Made by a program: the position numbers and the translations under genes
Assembly (NCBI GenBank): GCA_927405585.1
Contig: CAKMJS010000134.1
Span: 1 to 64,000 of the forward strand
Source of the DNA: an uncultured Desulfosporosinus sp.
GTDB taxonomy: Bacteria; Bacillota; Desulfitobacteriia; Desulfitobacteriales; Desulfitobacteriaceae
Direction: 5' to 3'
Length of the DNA stretch: 64,000 nucleotides
Notes under the pieces: model-generated
Databases searched by the model: none
The model's input: the letters and a program-made list of their open reading frames with translations, nothing else
What the model was told of the DNA's origin: nothing
Shown here: positions 26,573 to 34,761 of the stretch, piece after piece
Numbering within the stretch: the first letter of the stretch is position 1
How the letters are laid out: the number at the start of each line of letters is the position of its first letter

Positions 26573-27064
26573 ATGCATAAGCGGATTTTTGTAGATCAAA
26601 ACCGTTGTTTGGGATGTAAAACCTGTGAATTAAGGTGTGCGGTAGAACGAAGTTCCATAAGCAAGTCTTTGACGGATGCTGTCCAGGAGCACATCCTGCC
26701 GCGGCCTAGGGTGTATGTGGAATGGGATGGGGAAAATCCGGTCCCAATTCAGTGTAGGCACTGCGAAGATTCTCCATGTTTGGAAATCTGCTCAACCGGG
26801 GCAATGCAACGGGATGAAAAGAGTGGTTGTGTTTTTGTCGATGGAAACAAATGTATCTCCTGCTGGATGTGTGTTATGGTTTGCCCTTATGGAGTCATAG
26901 CTCCCGTCTATGAGAAACACTCTGCAGATAAATGTGATCAGTGTTTTCAAATGCCGCAACCTTATTGTGTGGCGGCCTGCCCGACAGGAGCCTTACAGGA
27001 GATCTCACCTGAGGACTATGCACTTCAGTTGAAGCAAAAAAGACAGTCTGGGCTAACCTACTAA
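26573..27064 (+). CDS. CooF-like 4Fe-4S ferredoxin
   Basis: A 163-residue polyferredoxin of the CooF/HycB type with four cysteine clusters: CLGCKTCELRC near residue 12, CRHCEDSPCLEIC, CISCWMCVMVCP, and CDQCFQMPQPYCVAACP. CooF passes electrons from carbon monoxide dehydrogenase to partner enzymes, and here the next gene encodes a CODH-like protein. ATG 26573 follows AAAGGGGG. It heads a six-gene cluster on the same strand, so it is the likely electron carrier of that cluster even though the CODH homologue has lost its catalytic ligands. Confidence 0.88.
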   Translation: MHKRIFVDQNRCLGCKTCELRCAVERSSISKSLTDAVQEHILPRPRVYVEWDGENPVPIQCRHCEDSPCLEICSTGAMQRDEKSGCVFVDGNKCISCWMCVMVCPYGVIAPVYEKHSADKCDQCFQMPQPYCVAACPTGALQEISPEDYALQLKQKRQSGLTY

Positions 27065-27105
27065 TCAGTGTTTTTAAGAAGTGAAGGATTGCAGAGTGGA
27101 GTGTT

Positions 27106-27135
27106 CTCCCTTTTATGAAGTGGGAGTCTCCGATT
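27106..27135. repeat. Degenerate hairpin repeat, copy 2 (GTGGGAGTCTC type)
   Basis: CTCCCTTTTATGAAGTGGGAG forms an imperfect hairpin followed by TCTCCGATTG. The same hairpin plus trailing motif occurs at 34665-34701 and, in part, at 20549-20566. It may derive from the ends of insertion elements. Confidence 0.4.
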
Positions 27136-27163
27136 GATTGAATTAAAGGAGGGATTTTATTTC

Positions 27164-28666
27164 ATGCGTCAAGTTCGAAGAAAAACGATGGACACCGCCG
27201 CTAGGGACTATTTGTTGAAAGCTAAAACTGAGGGGCTTCAACTTTCCTGGAATAAATATGAGGGGATGTTGCCCCAAGATGGATTTAGCCAATTAGGGTT
27301 AAGCTGTCATGAGTGTCTACAGGGGCCATGCCGCTTAAATCCGTTTCGTCCCGAGGAAATCAGCACAGTCTGTGGGTTAGGAAAAGATGAGCTTGCCTTT
27401 GCCTGGTTAACTCGACAAGCCAGTCAAAAATGTGAGTTGGTTGCTTCAGTCACGCAAATGTTAGCAGAACTAAGACAGAAAGCAATAGATGGTGTGATTA
27501 CTCCAGACCTGCTGCAATCAGCCGCGGCTAAATGGTCAGTTAGTGGAGAGAGTGCGGTCGACTTAGTAACTGGTTTAACCCTCAAGTTCTCAGAGTTAGC
27601 ATACGCTCAGAACCAGTGTAAATCGAATATCATGAGTTACTTGAAGAGTCTAGGAGCTCAACAAATTAAGCTTGTGAGCTTTAACGCCGATTTGGCAGTG
27701 GTATTATATGGTCAGTGCAAAAGTCAGTCCCGATGGGTCGGCTTAGCTGTACTCAAGGCCAGCGCTGTTAACATTTGCTTAGATGGTGCGAGCCCTTCAT
27801 TACAAGCTAGCGCCCTCGAGTTAATCGATGAACTTAAGCAGGAAGCGATCCAACAAGGCGCGAGCGATGGTCTCAATGTCGTTCTAGCTGGAGATTTCTC
27901 CACAGCGTTTGATTTTAATACTGCATGTAACGCGGGAACAACTGAATTTGCTATTTTAACTGGGCTCGTCGATTTATATCTAATCGGAGAGAGTCTTGGC
28001 AACGGAAGGATTCCCGCTGTGGGCTATCATACCGTGGTCGCTTCAGCAGTTTACACCAAAGAGGCTCTTAGAGAGGTGTTCCTGAAGGGCATTGCGGCTT
28101 ATGCGGGGCGTGATTTGACGAAAGTGAAAGGTTCTAATCAAGTTGAGAGTGCTTTAGCGGTGGGGGCCATCGACCCTCAGTGGATTAAGGCGCAGCTGGA
28201 TCAAGGTTTGGTCAAGGGGATCTGTGTGATTGGCGGTGGCTCGAATCTTAAGCTCACTGAAGATCAAGCGAGCTTGGAACTTGCCAAAACGTTAGGTCTG
28301 AAGAACGTTCTCTGTCTAACCTATGGAAATTCAGCGGTAACCCTCGCTAAATATGGTTATTTAAATCCGAAAAAGCAGGAGGCTGCTCCACTTATCTCTA
28401 GTGTGGGTGGGGAAAGCGATGCTGGTAAGATCCTTGAAGTGCTCGAGTTTGCTGGAGCAGGAAATGTGTTAGCAGTATTCCCAGAATTAACGACTGCTAG
28501 AGATTTGCAAATGGCCTTAGCACTTGCTCAGACAGGAGCCAAGGTATTCACAGGGACTCCGTTACCCGTTGCGGGTAGTGCCAAGATTTCAGAAGAAATC
28601 GGTAAAGTCATTGAGTATTGTGGACCTAAGGAATTAGTGGAAACAGTGGCGAAATGTTTTGAGTAA
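27164..28666 (+). CDS. CODH/CooS-like protein lacking the catalytic C-cluster ligands
   Basis: A 500-residue protein alignable by eye with Ni-CO dehydrogenase. The B-cluster motif is intact: LSCHECLQGPCRLNPF followed by VCG (near 46-70). The D-cluster cysteines are gone (PQDGFSQLGLSC in place of the family's PQCGFGETGLCC). The C-cluster ligands are all replaced: the GHNP histidine reads GASP (near 207), the GICC cysteine AGDF (near 242), the YQC cysteine GES (near 275), the AGCNN cysteine GGGSN (near 357), the TGCGA cysteine YGNSA (near 387), and the MGSC region VFPEL (near 440). It should not be a CO dehydrogenase. ATG 27164 follows AAAGGAGGG by 10 nt. The function is unknown; it is flanked by ferredoxin and oxidoreductase genes. 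Confidence 0.82.
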   Translation: MRQVRRKTMDTAARDYLLKAKTEGLQLSWNKYEGMLPQDGFSQLGLSCHECLQGPCRLNPFRPEEISTVCGLGKDELAFAWLTRQASQKCELVASVTQMLAELRQKAIDGVITPDLLQSAAAKWSVSGESAVDLVTGLTLKFSELAYAQNQCKSNIMSYLKSLGAQQIKLVSFNADLAVVLYGQCKSQSRWVGLAVLKASAVNICLDGASPSLQASALELIDELKQEAIQQGASDGLNVVLAGDFSTAFDFNTACNAGTTEFAILTGLVDLYLIGESLGNGRIPAVGYHTVVASAVYTKEALREVFLKGIAAYAGRDLTKVKGSNQVESALAVGAIDPQWIKAQLDQGLVKGICVIGGGSNLKLTEDQASLELAKTLGLKNVLCLTYGNSAVTLAKYGYLNPKKQEAAPLISSVGGESDAGKILEVLEFAGAGNVLAVFPELTTARDLQMALALAQTGAKVFTGTPLPVAGSAKISEEIGKVIEYCGPKELVETVAKCFE

Positions 28667-28703
28667 CTGAAAGCAAGAGTCAATCTGAAAGGAGGGCTAA
28701 GTT

Positions 28704-29450
28704 ATGCAAATTGATGCGAAAAAATGTGTAGGTTGTGGACAATGCAGGCCGTTTTGCACTATGGGAGTGATTAATTTCACCCGAAGTGGAAAAGGGACCA
28801 AAGTCCATTGCACTATTGATGAAGATGAATGCGTAGATTGTGGGATATGCTACAGGGCCAAGGTATGCCCCGTAGAGGCCCTTAATCAACCATTCCACGG
28901 TTGGCCACGGTCCATCAGAGGGACCTTTAGTAATCCATTAGCGGAACATAAGGAAACCCGGGTCCCAGGCCGTGGTACAGAAGAGATGAAAACTAATGAT
29001 ATTACCAATCGTTATAAACGTGGTTACGCCGGAATGGCCGCAGAGATGGGACGACCAGGCACAGGAGCCCGTATGCGTGACGCGGAAAAGGTATTTAAAG
29101 CCTTAGCCAAATTAGGCGTGGAGTTTGAGACTAATAATCCGTTAACAGGATTACTCAAGAATAAAGAAACTGGGGAGATGAACCCTGAGGTTCTGAGTGA
29201 AAAAGTTCTTTCCGCGATCATTGAAATGATTATCCCCTTAAATAAAATAATCCCTGTGCTCGAAACGATGGAAAAGGTCGCAGAAGAAATCAATACCGTC
29301 TTTTCCATCGATTTAGTAGCCAGAGTCAATGAGGATCTGTCGGACCCAATGGTACCCATTATGCGTGATAACCATAAATGGTTTTCCATGAATGGAAAAA
29401 CTAATTTAGGATTAGGTCACCTGAACGTGAAAGGAGCGGTTGTACAGTGA
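28704..29450 (+). CDS. 4Fe-4S protein with an uncharacterised C-terminal domain
   Basis: A 248-residue protein. The first 70 residues form a 2x[4Fe-4S] ferredoxin domain (CVGCGQCRPFC and CVDCGICYRAKVCP). The remaining 170 residues carry a basic RPGTGARMRDAEKVFKALAK segment, a helical middle part and a C-terminal DNHKWFSMNGKTNLGLGHLN. I do not recognise the C-terminal domain. AAAGGAGGG precedes ATG 28704. Its stop codon overlaps the GTG of the next gene, so the two products are probably partners within the CODH-like cluster. Confidence 0.8.
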   Translation: MQIDAKKCVGCGQCRPFCTMGVINFTRSGKGTKVHCTIDEDECVDCGICYRAKVCPVEALNQPFHGWPRSIRGTFSNPLAEHKETRVPGRGTEEMKTNDITNRYKRGYAGMAAEMGRPGTGARMRDAEKVFKALAKLGVEFETNNPLTGLLKNKETGEMNPEVLSEKVLSAIIEMIIPLNKIIPVLETMEKVAEEINTVFSIDLVARVNEDLSDPMVPIMRDNHKWFSMNGKTNLGLGHLNVKGAVVQ

Positions 29451-30088
29451 GCCATACCCTTCATCGACGGGGAAACGAAGACAATTTACAACAAGATTAT
29501 GTCGTTTTTTCCATGACCGCCAAAGGCTTCAATGAAGTCAATTCCAAGTATGCTTTACAGGAATTCTTACGAATTCTGGATAAATATGACCACGTTAATC
29601 TGGGAGATATGAAAACCGGTGGTAAATTTCTGGTCAGTAAGGATAAAATTATTAATAACGTGGTAGATACTTCGATCGTGCACGCTGTGTTTACGGATCG
29701 AGAGAAGCTCAAAGACGTGCTGAAAGAGCTTAAAGAAGCAGATCTCGGAGTTTCGATCATTGTTTCAGGGATCGTTGAGCATGTAGAACAGGCTTGTAAG
29801 GACGCTGGGATTGAGCGTCATACGGTCGAGTACTCAGTCGGTATTCGAGGCAAGCTTACGAGGCTTCCAGAGGATGAGTTACTTGAAATAACGACCATGT
29901 GTGGGCATGGTATGGTTTCACAGCATTTTGTTCGGCAAATGCTGCTTGATGTTAAGAGGGGCAAACGCACGGCTCAAGATGCAGGAGAATACTTGGCCAC
30001 TCCGTGTGTGTGTGGAGTCTTTAACCCCAAAAGGGCGCAGAGACTGCTTGAGGAATTGGTTGAAATATGGTGCTTTGACGAAGTATAG
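29447..30088 (+). CDS. Conserved protein of unknown function with paired Cys/His motifs
   Basis: A 213-residue protein I cannot assign to a family. The N-terminal part looks like an alpha/beta domain (DYVVFSMTAKGFNEVN, then a KTGGKFLVSKDKIINN stretch). The C-terminal part has two candidate metal or cluster motifs, TMCGHGMVSQHFV (near 151) and TPCVCGVFNPKRA (near 185). The GTG start overlaps the previous stop codon (GTGA), showing translational coupling with the ferredoxin-domain protein. The position inside a redox cluster suggests a catalytic or cofactor-binding partner, which is inference. Confidence 0.78.
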   Translation: MSHTLHRRGNEDNLQQDYVVFSMTAKGFNEVNSKYALQEFLRILDKYDHVNLGDMKTGGKFLVSKDKIINNVVDTSIVHAVFTDREKLKDVLKELKEADLGVSIIVSGIVEHVEQACKDAGIERHTVEYSVGIRGKLTRLPEDELLEITTMCGHGMVSQHFVRQMLLDVKRGKRTAQDAGEYLATPCVCGVFNPKRAQRLLEELVEIWCFDEV

Positions 30089-30104
30089 ACAGGGGGTTAC
30101 ACCA

Positions 30105-31319
30105 TTGGTTTATGTGATTGTGGGTAATGGCCCTGCGGGGACAAATGCGATCGAACAGATTCGCAAGCTCGACCATACGGGGAAAATTATCTTAATAGCT
30201 CAAGAGGCTAACCTTCCTTATAGCCGAATTACAACCCCGGAGTATATGACTAATGAGATCGAAGAACAAGATATTTATATTCGGGGTGCTGATTTTTATG
30301 AGCTTAACCGAGTTGAAACCAGACTCGGGCATAGGGTAGAACAGGTACTAGAGCAAGAGAACGTGGTGATTTTAGAGGACGGTGGGAGAATCCCCTATGA
30401 TAAACTGCTGCTTGCTACAGGTTCGCGTCCCTGTATTCCAGGTTGGATTGATAGGGGAATTGAAGGGGTCTTTTCTCTCTGGAATAAAGCTGATTCCGAA
30501 GCGATCAAGAAGCTATTACCAGAAGTCAAAAATGCTGTGATAATCGGCGGAGGTCTCGTAGGTTTACAGGCTGCCCGTGCCCTAAATTCCTACGGCATCA
30601 CCGTGAGTGTTGTAGAAATGGCGGACCGCCTTATGCCTGCTCAACTAGATCAAGCTGCCGGCGAAATGCTACTCAAGGCCATCGTGCAGCAAGGAGTACA
30701 GGTTTTCCTGGGGACCGAGGTTAAAGCTTTACAAGTTAAGGACAATAAGGTTGAAGGTGTTCAAACAGTAAATCAATTTCTCGAGGCTGAGCTGGTTATC
30801 GTATCCGTTGGGGTAATACCAAACATAGATTTCCTGAGGTCGGGCAGCGTGCAAATTGAAAGGGGAATCGTAGTTAACGAATATATGCAATCAAGTGCTC
30901 CGACAATCTATGCAGCAGGGGATATCGCCCAAGCCAGGAGTATGCTTACCGGTGAGTCGATGCTCAGGGCGTTGTGGCTGACTGCTGTTCAGCAAGGTAA
31001 AATTGCTGGAGCCAGTATGGCTGGGTCTGAGGAAGCCTATGCTGGCAGTAACGCGATGAACTCAATTCAACTCTTTGGGCTACAGGTTATTTCCTTGGGG
31101 AGAATTGAAGGTGGCCCAGGTGTGGAAGAAATTATTCTAAGTCAGCCCACTTCAGGGGTCTATCAAAAACTGTTACTCGAAGATGGGCGCTTAACTGGCC
31201 TTTTATTTGCGGGGGACGTACAAGAAGCCGGCGTAATGTATCACAAATTGGGCCAGCCACTCAATCAAGGATATTTGGGTTCCTTAAAAGTGTCTGATCC
31301 GGAATTCATACTAGCTTGA
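30105..31319 (+). CDS. FAD/NAD(P)-dependent oxidoreductase (rubredoxin/ferredoxin reductase-like)
   Basis: A flavoprotein of about 404 residues with VYVIVGNGPAGTNAIEQIR at the N-terminus (FAD dinucleotide fold), LLLATGSRPCIPG, a second dinucleotide fold VIIGGGLVGLQAARAL (near 147) for NAD(P)H, and the FAD-binding TIYAAGDIAQA (near 268). The frame extends upstream, but TTG 30105 with AGGGGG about 8 nt before gives the canonical N-terminus. Similar NADH-linked FNOR proteins are encoded beside genuine cooS/cooF genes, so it probably links the ferredoxins of this cluster to NAD(P). Confidence 0.87.
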   Translation: MVYVIVGNGPAGTNAIEQIRKLDHTGKIILIAQEANLPYSRITTPEYMTNEIEEQDIYIRGADFYELNRVETRLGHRVEQVLEQENVVILEDGGRIPYDKLLLATGSRPCIPGWIDRGIEGVFSLWNKADSEAIKKLLPEVKNAVIIGGGLVGLQAARALNSYGITVSVVEMADRLMPAQLDQAAGEMLLKAIVQQGVQVFLGTEVKALQVKDNKVEGVQTVNQFLEAELVIVSVGVIPNIDFLRSGSVQIERGIVVNEYMQSSAPTIYAAGDIAQARSMLTGESMLRALWLTAVQQGKIAGASMAGSEEAYAGSNAMNSIQLFGLQVISLGRIEGGPGVEEIILSQPTSGVYQKLLLEDGRLTGLLFAGDVQEAGVMYHKLGQPLNQGYLGSLKVSDPEFILA

Positions 31320-31439
31320 CGAGCTCGTTTGAACTTACAAAGAACTCAGGGCTAACTATAAAAGTAAGTATTGAACGCAATAGTGTCAAAAAAAGAAAGC
31401 GGTCGCCAGGACAAAATTTGAAAAATAGGAGTGGAATGA

Positions 31440-32426
31440 ATGGGAATAACAACGAAAGCAGCCTTACTTAATAAGCCCTACGAAATTTTTCTCGTCGATC
31501 GTAATTTGGAATGTGGACCTGATGAGGTTATTGTTAAAAACCATTTAATTGGAATTTGTGGGTCGGATAAAACCTTTTACAGAGGGCAGATGCCGCCCCA
31601 GACCGCCGAGTTTCGCCAAAAGCCTGAGTTCCCGTTCAAATTAGGGCACGAAAGTGGCGGTACTGTCGTAGAAGTGGGTTCTAAAGTTCGGGAATATAAG
31701 GTCGGGGACAAAGTAATTGCCTTTGGTTGGAATAACAACCTGGCGGAATATTTTAATGCAAGAGAATGGGAACTTCAACCAGTACCAGAAGGATTAGATA
31801 TGGAATTGGCGGCTTTGGGTGAGCCCACGGCCTGTGCGATGTATTCTGGTATGAACTCAGGGGTTCAATTAGGGGATACCGTTGTCGTCATGGGTGGCGG
31901 TTATGCAGGTCAGATTATCGCTCAATGTGCCAAACACAAGGGCGCGGAGAAAGTCATCGTCGTTGATGTGTTAGAGGGCAAACTAGCTCTCGCTAAAAAG
32001 CTTGGTGCGGATATTGTCATAAATTCTACACAACAAGATGCAGTCCAGCTAATTGCCGAGTTAACCAAAGGCCAAGGCGCAGATGTGGTGGTGGAGGCTG
32101 CAGGTAGCCAAGAAGCTATAAATATGTGTACGAAAATGGTTAAACATAATGGGAAGTTTGTATGGTATAGCTGGATCACCCAACCGGTAACCTTAGATAT
32201 CAGTCGGTGGCATGACGATGGTATAGAATTCATCAATACCTGCCTAGTTCATCATTCTTGGCGTGAACGATTTGTCTGGACTCCCAAAACCCTTCGACCG
32301 GTCATTCAAGGGCTGATTGATATCAAATCATTGATTACCCATGAGTTTAAGCTCGATCAAATTAAAGAAGCCTTTGAGTTAGTAGATAAAGATGATACGG
32401 CTATCAAAGTTATTTTACGTCCTTAA
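31440..32426 (+). CDS. Medium-chain (MDR) zinc-type alcohol dehydrogenase family protein
   Basis: A 328-residue member of the medium-chain dehydrogenase/reductase superfamily. It has the catalytic zinc motif GICGSDKTFYRG, KLGHESGGTVVEVG, and a Rossmann fold (VVVMGGGYAGQIIAQCAKHKG, near 148) for NAD(P). The four-cysteine structural zinc loop of classical alcohol dehydrogenases is absent. It lies 120 bp after the flavoprotein gene on the same strand, and a strong terminator follows. Its substrate is probably linked to the CODH-like cluster but cannot be named. Confidence 0.85.
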   Translation: MGITTKAALLNKPYEIFLVDRNLECGPDEVIVKNHLIGICGSDKTFYRGQMPPQTAEFRQKPEFPFKLGHESGGTVVEVGSKVREYKVGDKVIAFGWNNNLAEYFNAREWELQPVPEGLDMELAALGEPTACAMYSGMNSGVQLGDTVVVMGGGYAGQIIAQCAKHKGAEKVIVVDVLEGKLALAKKLGADIVINSTQQDAVQLIAELTKGQGADVVVEAAGSQEAINMCTKMVKHNGKFVWYSWITQPVTLDISRWHDDGIEFINTCLVHHSWRERFVWTPKTLRPVIQGLIDIKSLITHEFKLDQIKEAFELVDKDDTAIKVILRP

Positions 32427-32489
32427 AAACAGTCCATCTTAAGTGAGGCCCATAATTGTAGAATTGGAGTCTTAGATAAATACGGTCAT

Positions 32490-32525
32490 ACGAGCCCCCT
32501 TGGAATCATTCCAGAGGGGCTCGTT
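32490..32525. terminator. Bidirectional hairpin terminator
   Basis: CGAGCCCC at 32491 pairs with GGGGCTCG ending at 32523, with an inner GGA/TCC pair and T-rich flanks. It separates the MDR dehydrogenase gene from the convergent citrate synthase gene. Confidence 0.8.
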
Positions 32526-32543
32526 TGCGTACACAATACTAAA

Positions 32544-33914
32544 TCAGGATCGCTCATTCATGTTAGTATACTTTCTTCTGGGAGCCACGCTTTTATAGGC
32601 TGGTCTTATAATCTTCCCAGCATTGGCAATTTCCTCCATGCGATGAGCACTCCAACCTACGATTCTGGAAATTGCAAAAATGGGTGTAAACATTTCGACT
32701 GGGATATTGAGCATCTTGTAAACAAAGCCTGAATAGAAATCAACATTGGCGCTAACCGCTTTGTACATGGTGTTGTGCTCTGCAATCACTCTCGGCGCAA
32801 GGCTTTCTATCTTTGCATAGAGGGTAAATTCGTCTTCCAGTCCCTTTTCATGGGCAAGCTGGCCAGCATAATCCTTAAGAATGACTGCCCTCGGATCGGA
32901 TATAGAGTATACTGCATGTCCGATTCCATAGATTAATCCAGACCGATCAAAGGCATCTTTAGATAGGATCCGGGTTAGGTAGCGTTCAATCTCTTGATCA
33001 TCGTTCCAATCCAGCAAGTTGTCTTTGATATCATTAAACATCTCGACAACTTTGATATTCGCTCCTCCATGTCGCGGTCCTTTGAGTGCGCCAATCGCTG
33101 CAGCCATCGCAGAGTAGGTATCCGTACCTGTGGAAGTCACGACGTGAGTCACAAAGGATGAATTGTTACCTCCACCATGTTCAGCATGCAGGACTAGCGC
33201 CAGATCAAGTAGTGTCGCTTCTAACTGGGTATAGTTACTATCCGGTCTCAGCATGGAGAGAACATTCTCAGCAATACTCAAATCAGCGCGGGGACTGTGA
33301 AGATATAAGCTTTGGTTGCCATGGTAATGAGAGAATGCTTGAAAACCATAGACGGCTAACGATGGAAAACAGGCAATTAATCGAAGACACTGTTTGAGGA
33401 CATTTTTCATGGATGTGTCATCAGGATTATCGTCAAAAGAGTACAGAGCCAATACACTTCTCGCCAACGTATTCATGATATCTTTGCTCGGGGCTTTTAA
33501 AATCATATCCCGAGCAAAATCTTCAGGTAGCCTTTGATAAAGGGAAAGCAGTTGCTTAAACTCCTTTTGAGCGGTTTGATCTGGGAGATTTCCAAAAAGC
33601 AGTAAATAGGCAGTCTCTTCGAAGCCATAGCGTTTATCGACCATAAAACCATGGACGATATCCTTAATATCCATGCCTCGATAAATTAATCGCCCTGGTA
33701 CCGGCACTATTTCCCCTTCATCAAGAATATAAGAATGGACTTCGCCGATCTCAGTTAAGCCAACTAGTACTCCTTTCCCATCTAAATCACGAAGACCTCT
33801 TTTGACTTCATATTTTCTATATAAGTCAGGTTGAATCTTACCGCTTGTTTCAGCCATGCGACTTAGTTGCTCAAGCATATTCTCTTCCGATTGTTCAAGG
33901 TCAGAATAATTCAT
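32544..33914 (-). CDS. Citrate synthase family protein
   Basis: A 456-residue citrate/2-methylcitrate synthase, condensing oxaloacetate with an acyl-CoA. Catalytic and substrate motifs are visible: LHAEHGGGNNSSFV (first histidine), the GPRHGGAN block, YGIGHAVYSISDPRA (second histidine) and NVDFYSGFVYKML (aspartate). The N-terminal extension of about 60 residues is typical of the longer Firmicute/Clostridial form. A methylcitrate or Re-citrate role cannot be excluded by eye, although the Re-type enzyme is a different family. It is monocistronic on the minus strand. Confidence 0.92.
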   Translation of the reverse strand: MNYSDLEQSEENMLEQLSRMAETSGKIQPDLYRKYEVKRGLRDLDGKGVLVGLTEIGEVHSYILDEGEIVPVPGRLIYRGMDIKDIVHGFMVDKRYGFEETAYLLLFGNLPDQTAQKEFKQLLSLYQRLPEDFARDMILKAPSKDIMNTLARSVLALYSFDDNPDDTSMKNVLKQCLRLIACFPSLAVYGFQAFSHYHGNQSLYLHSPRADLSIAENVLSMLRPDSNYTQLEATLLDLALVLHAEHGGGNNSSFVTHVVTSTGTDTYSAMAAAIGALKGPRHGGANIKVVEMFNDIKDNLLDWNDDQEIERYLTRILSKDAFDRSGLIYGIGHAVYSISDPRAVILKDYAGQLAHEKGLEDEFTLYAKIESLAPRVIAEHNTMYKAVSANVDFYSGFVYKMLNIPVEMFTPIFAISRIVGWSAHRMEEIANAGKIIRPAYKSVAPRRKYTNMNERS

Positions 33915-34023
33915 AATTCAATCTCCTTTACACGTTCTTTAATCAATTCTACCTTATAGTGAATGTTTCAAACACTTTATCAATATATATAGTCAAACTA
34001 ACTGTTAGAAATAGGGGGAAGCT

Positions 34024-34602
34024 ATGTCTTGGGATATCAGAAAACGTGATTGGTCAGGCACTGTCGTTACGGTATCAACGGCAATCTTTGCTTTCGTCTC
34101 GCTTGTATCGGTCTTTATCTCTGTCACAACTTGGCAGACTCAGCGCGAAGCAGCACGCCCATATTTCACCTTCAAAGAATCGCCTTCTGTCCATCAAACT
34201 GACAAACTTAGTTTCGAATTCAAATTCAATAACGTAGGAACTCATCCTGCAACGAACCTTTCCAGTAAAACCATCGTCTTTGACGAAACCATGTTACAAC
34301 AGCCGGTGCTCGTTGATGATTATACTGTAGTTAACGATATTCCTAGAGATACCACCACAAGTTTGCTGCTGAGCATGAAAAGTACTGACTTCAGTCCAGC
34401 CGATATCAACCCACAGTTTATTGTTATCTGTCTTAGCTATACAAATCCTATCACAGGTAAATTATATACCCAAACTCTTTATACCAAATGGGCTGGAGTT
34501 ATAGCCCAAAAACCTCAACCTATTATTCATGTCGAAGCAAGTGAAAAGCAAAAAATTCTAGACTATTTAAAATCCCACCAATTATTGACGTCCAAGAATT
34601 GA
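34024..34602 (+). CDS. Hypothetical protein with one N-terminal transmembrane helix
   Basis: A 192-residue protein that I do not recognise. A single hydrophobic helix (about residues 12-36, WSGTVVTVSTAIFAFVSLVS) is followed by an extracytoplasmic or cytoplasmic soluble domain rich in beta-type residues, with no cysteine motif or catalytic signature. AGGGGG precedes the ATG. It stands alone between divergent citrate synthase and the thiamine locus, with a 32-nt repeat immediately after the stop codon. Confidence 0.7.
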   Translation: MSWDIRKRDWSGTVVTVSTAIFAFVSLVSVFISVTTWQTQREAARPYFTFKESPSVHQTDKLSFEFKFNNVGTHPATNLSSKTIVFDETMLQQPVLVDDYTVVNDIPRDTTTSLLLSMKSTDFSPADINPQFIVICLSYTNPITGKLYTQTLYTKWAGVIAQKPQPIIHVEASEKQKILDYLKSHQLLTSKN

Positions 34603-34606
34603 CGAA

Positions 34607-34638
34607 GTGAACTCGATCAACTAAAGTTGAACATCGAG
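34607..34638 (+). repeat. 32-nt repeat, copy B
   Basis: Thirty of 32 positions match 11324-11355 at the end of the DMT gene. This copy is non-coding and lies 4 nt after a stop codon, which suggests a dispersed palindromic element. Confidence 0.5.
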
Positions 34639-34640
34639 AC

Positions 34641-34701
34641 TACGGTGGGGGACTCTACCTCCTCCTCCCACTTGTAAAAGTGGGAGTCTCACGATTGGAG
34701 G
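34641..34701. repeat. Degenerate hairpin repeat, copy 3 (GTGGGAGTCTC type)
   Basis: CTCCCACTT-GTAA-AAGTGGGAG at 34665-34686 forms a 9-bp hairpin followed by TCTCACGATTGG, and an outer GACTC/GAGTC pair extends it. Related copies lie at 27106-27135 and 20549-20566. The form resembles subterminal hairpins of IS200/IS605-type elements, but no transposase is present. Confidence 0.45.
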
Positions 34702-34710
34702 AATTTAAGC

Positions 34711-34739
34711 TTGCACGGGAACGCCTATTATGTTAGAAT
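34711..34739 (+). promoter_or_regulatory. Promoter of the thiamine-uptake operon
   Basis: TTGCAC (34711-34716) and TAGAAT (34734-34739) are separated by 17 bp. Transcription would begin just before the TPP riboswitch at 34762. Confidence 0.7.
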
Positions 34740-34761
34740 AAAATACAATTTAATATGGTAA

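Noticed and set aside
27164-28666. Calling this gene cooS, a functional Ni-CO dehydrogenase
   Set aside because: B-cluster cysteines and overall similarity fit, but none of the C-cluster ligands or D-cluster cysteines is present, so the catalytic assignment is not supported.
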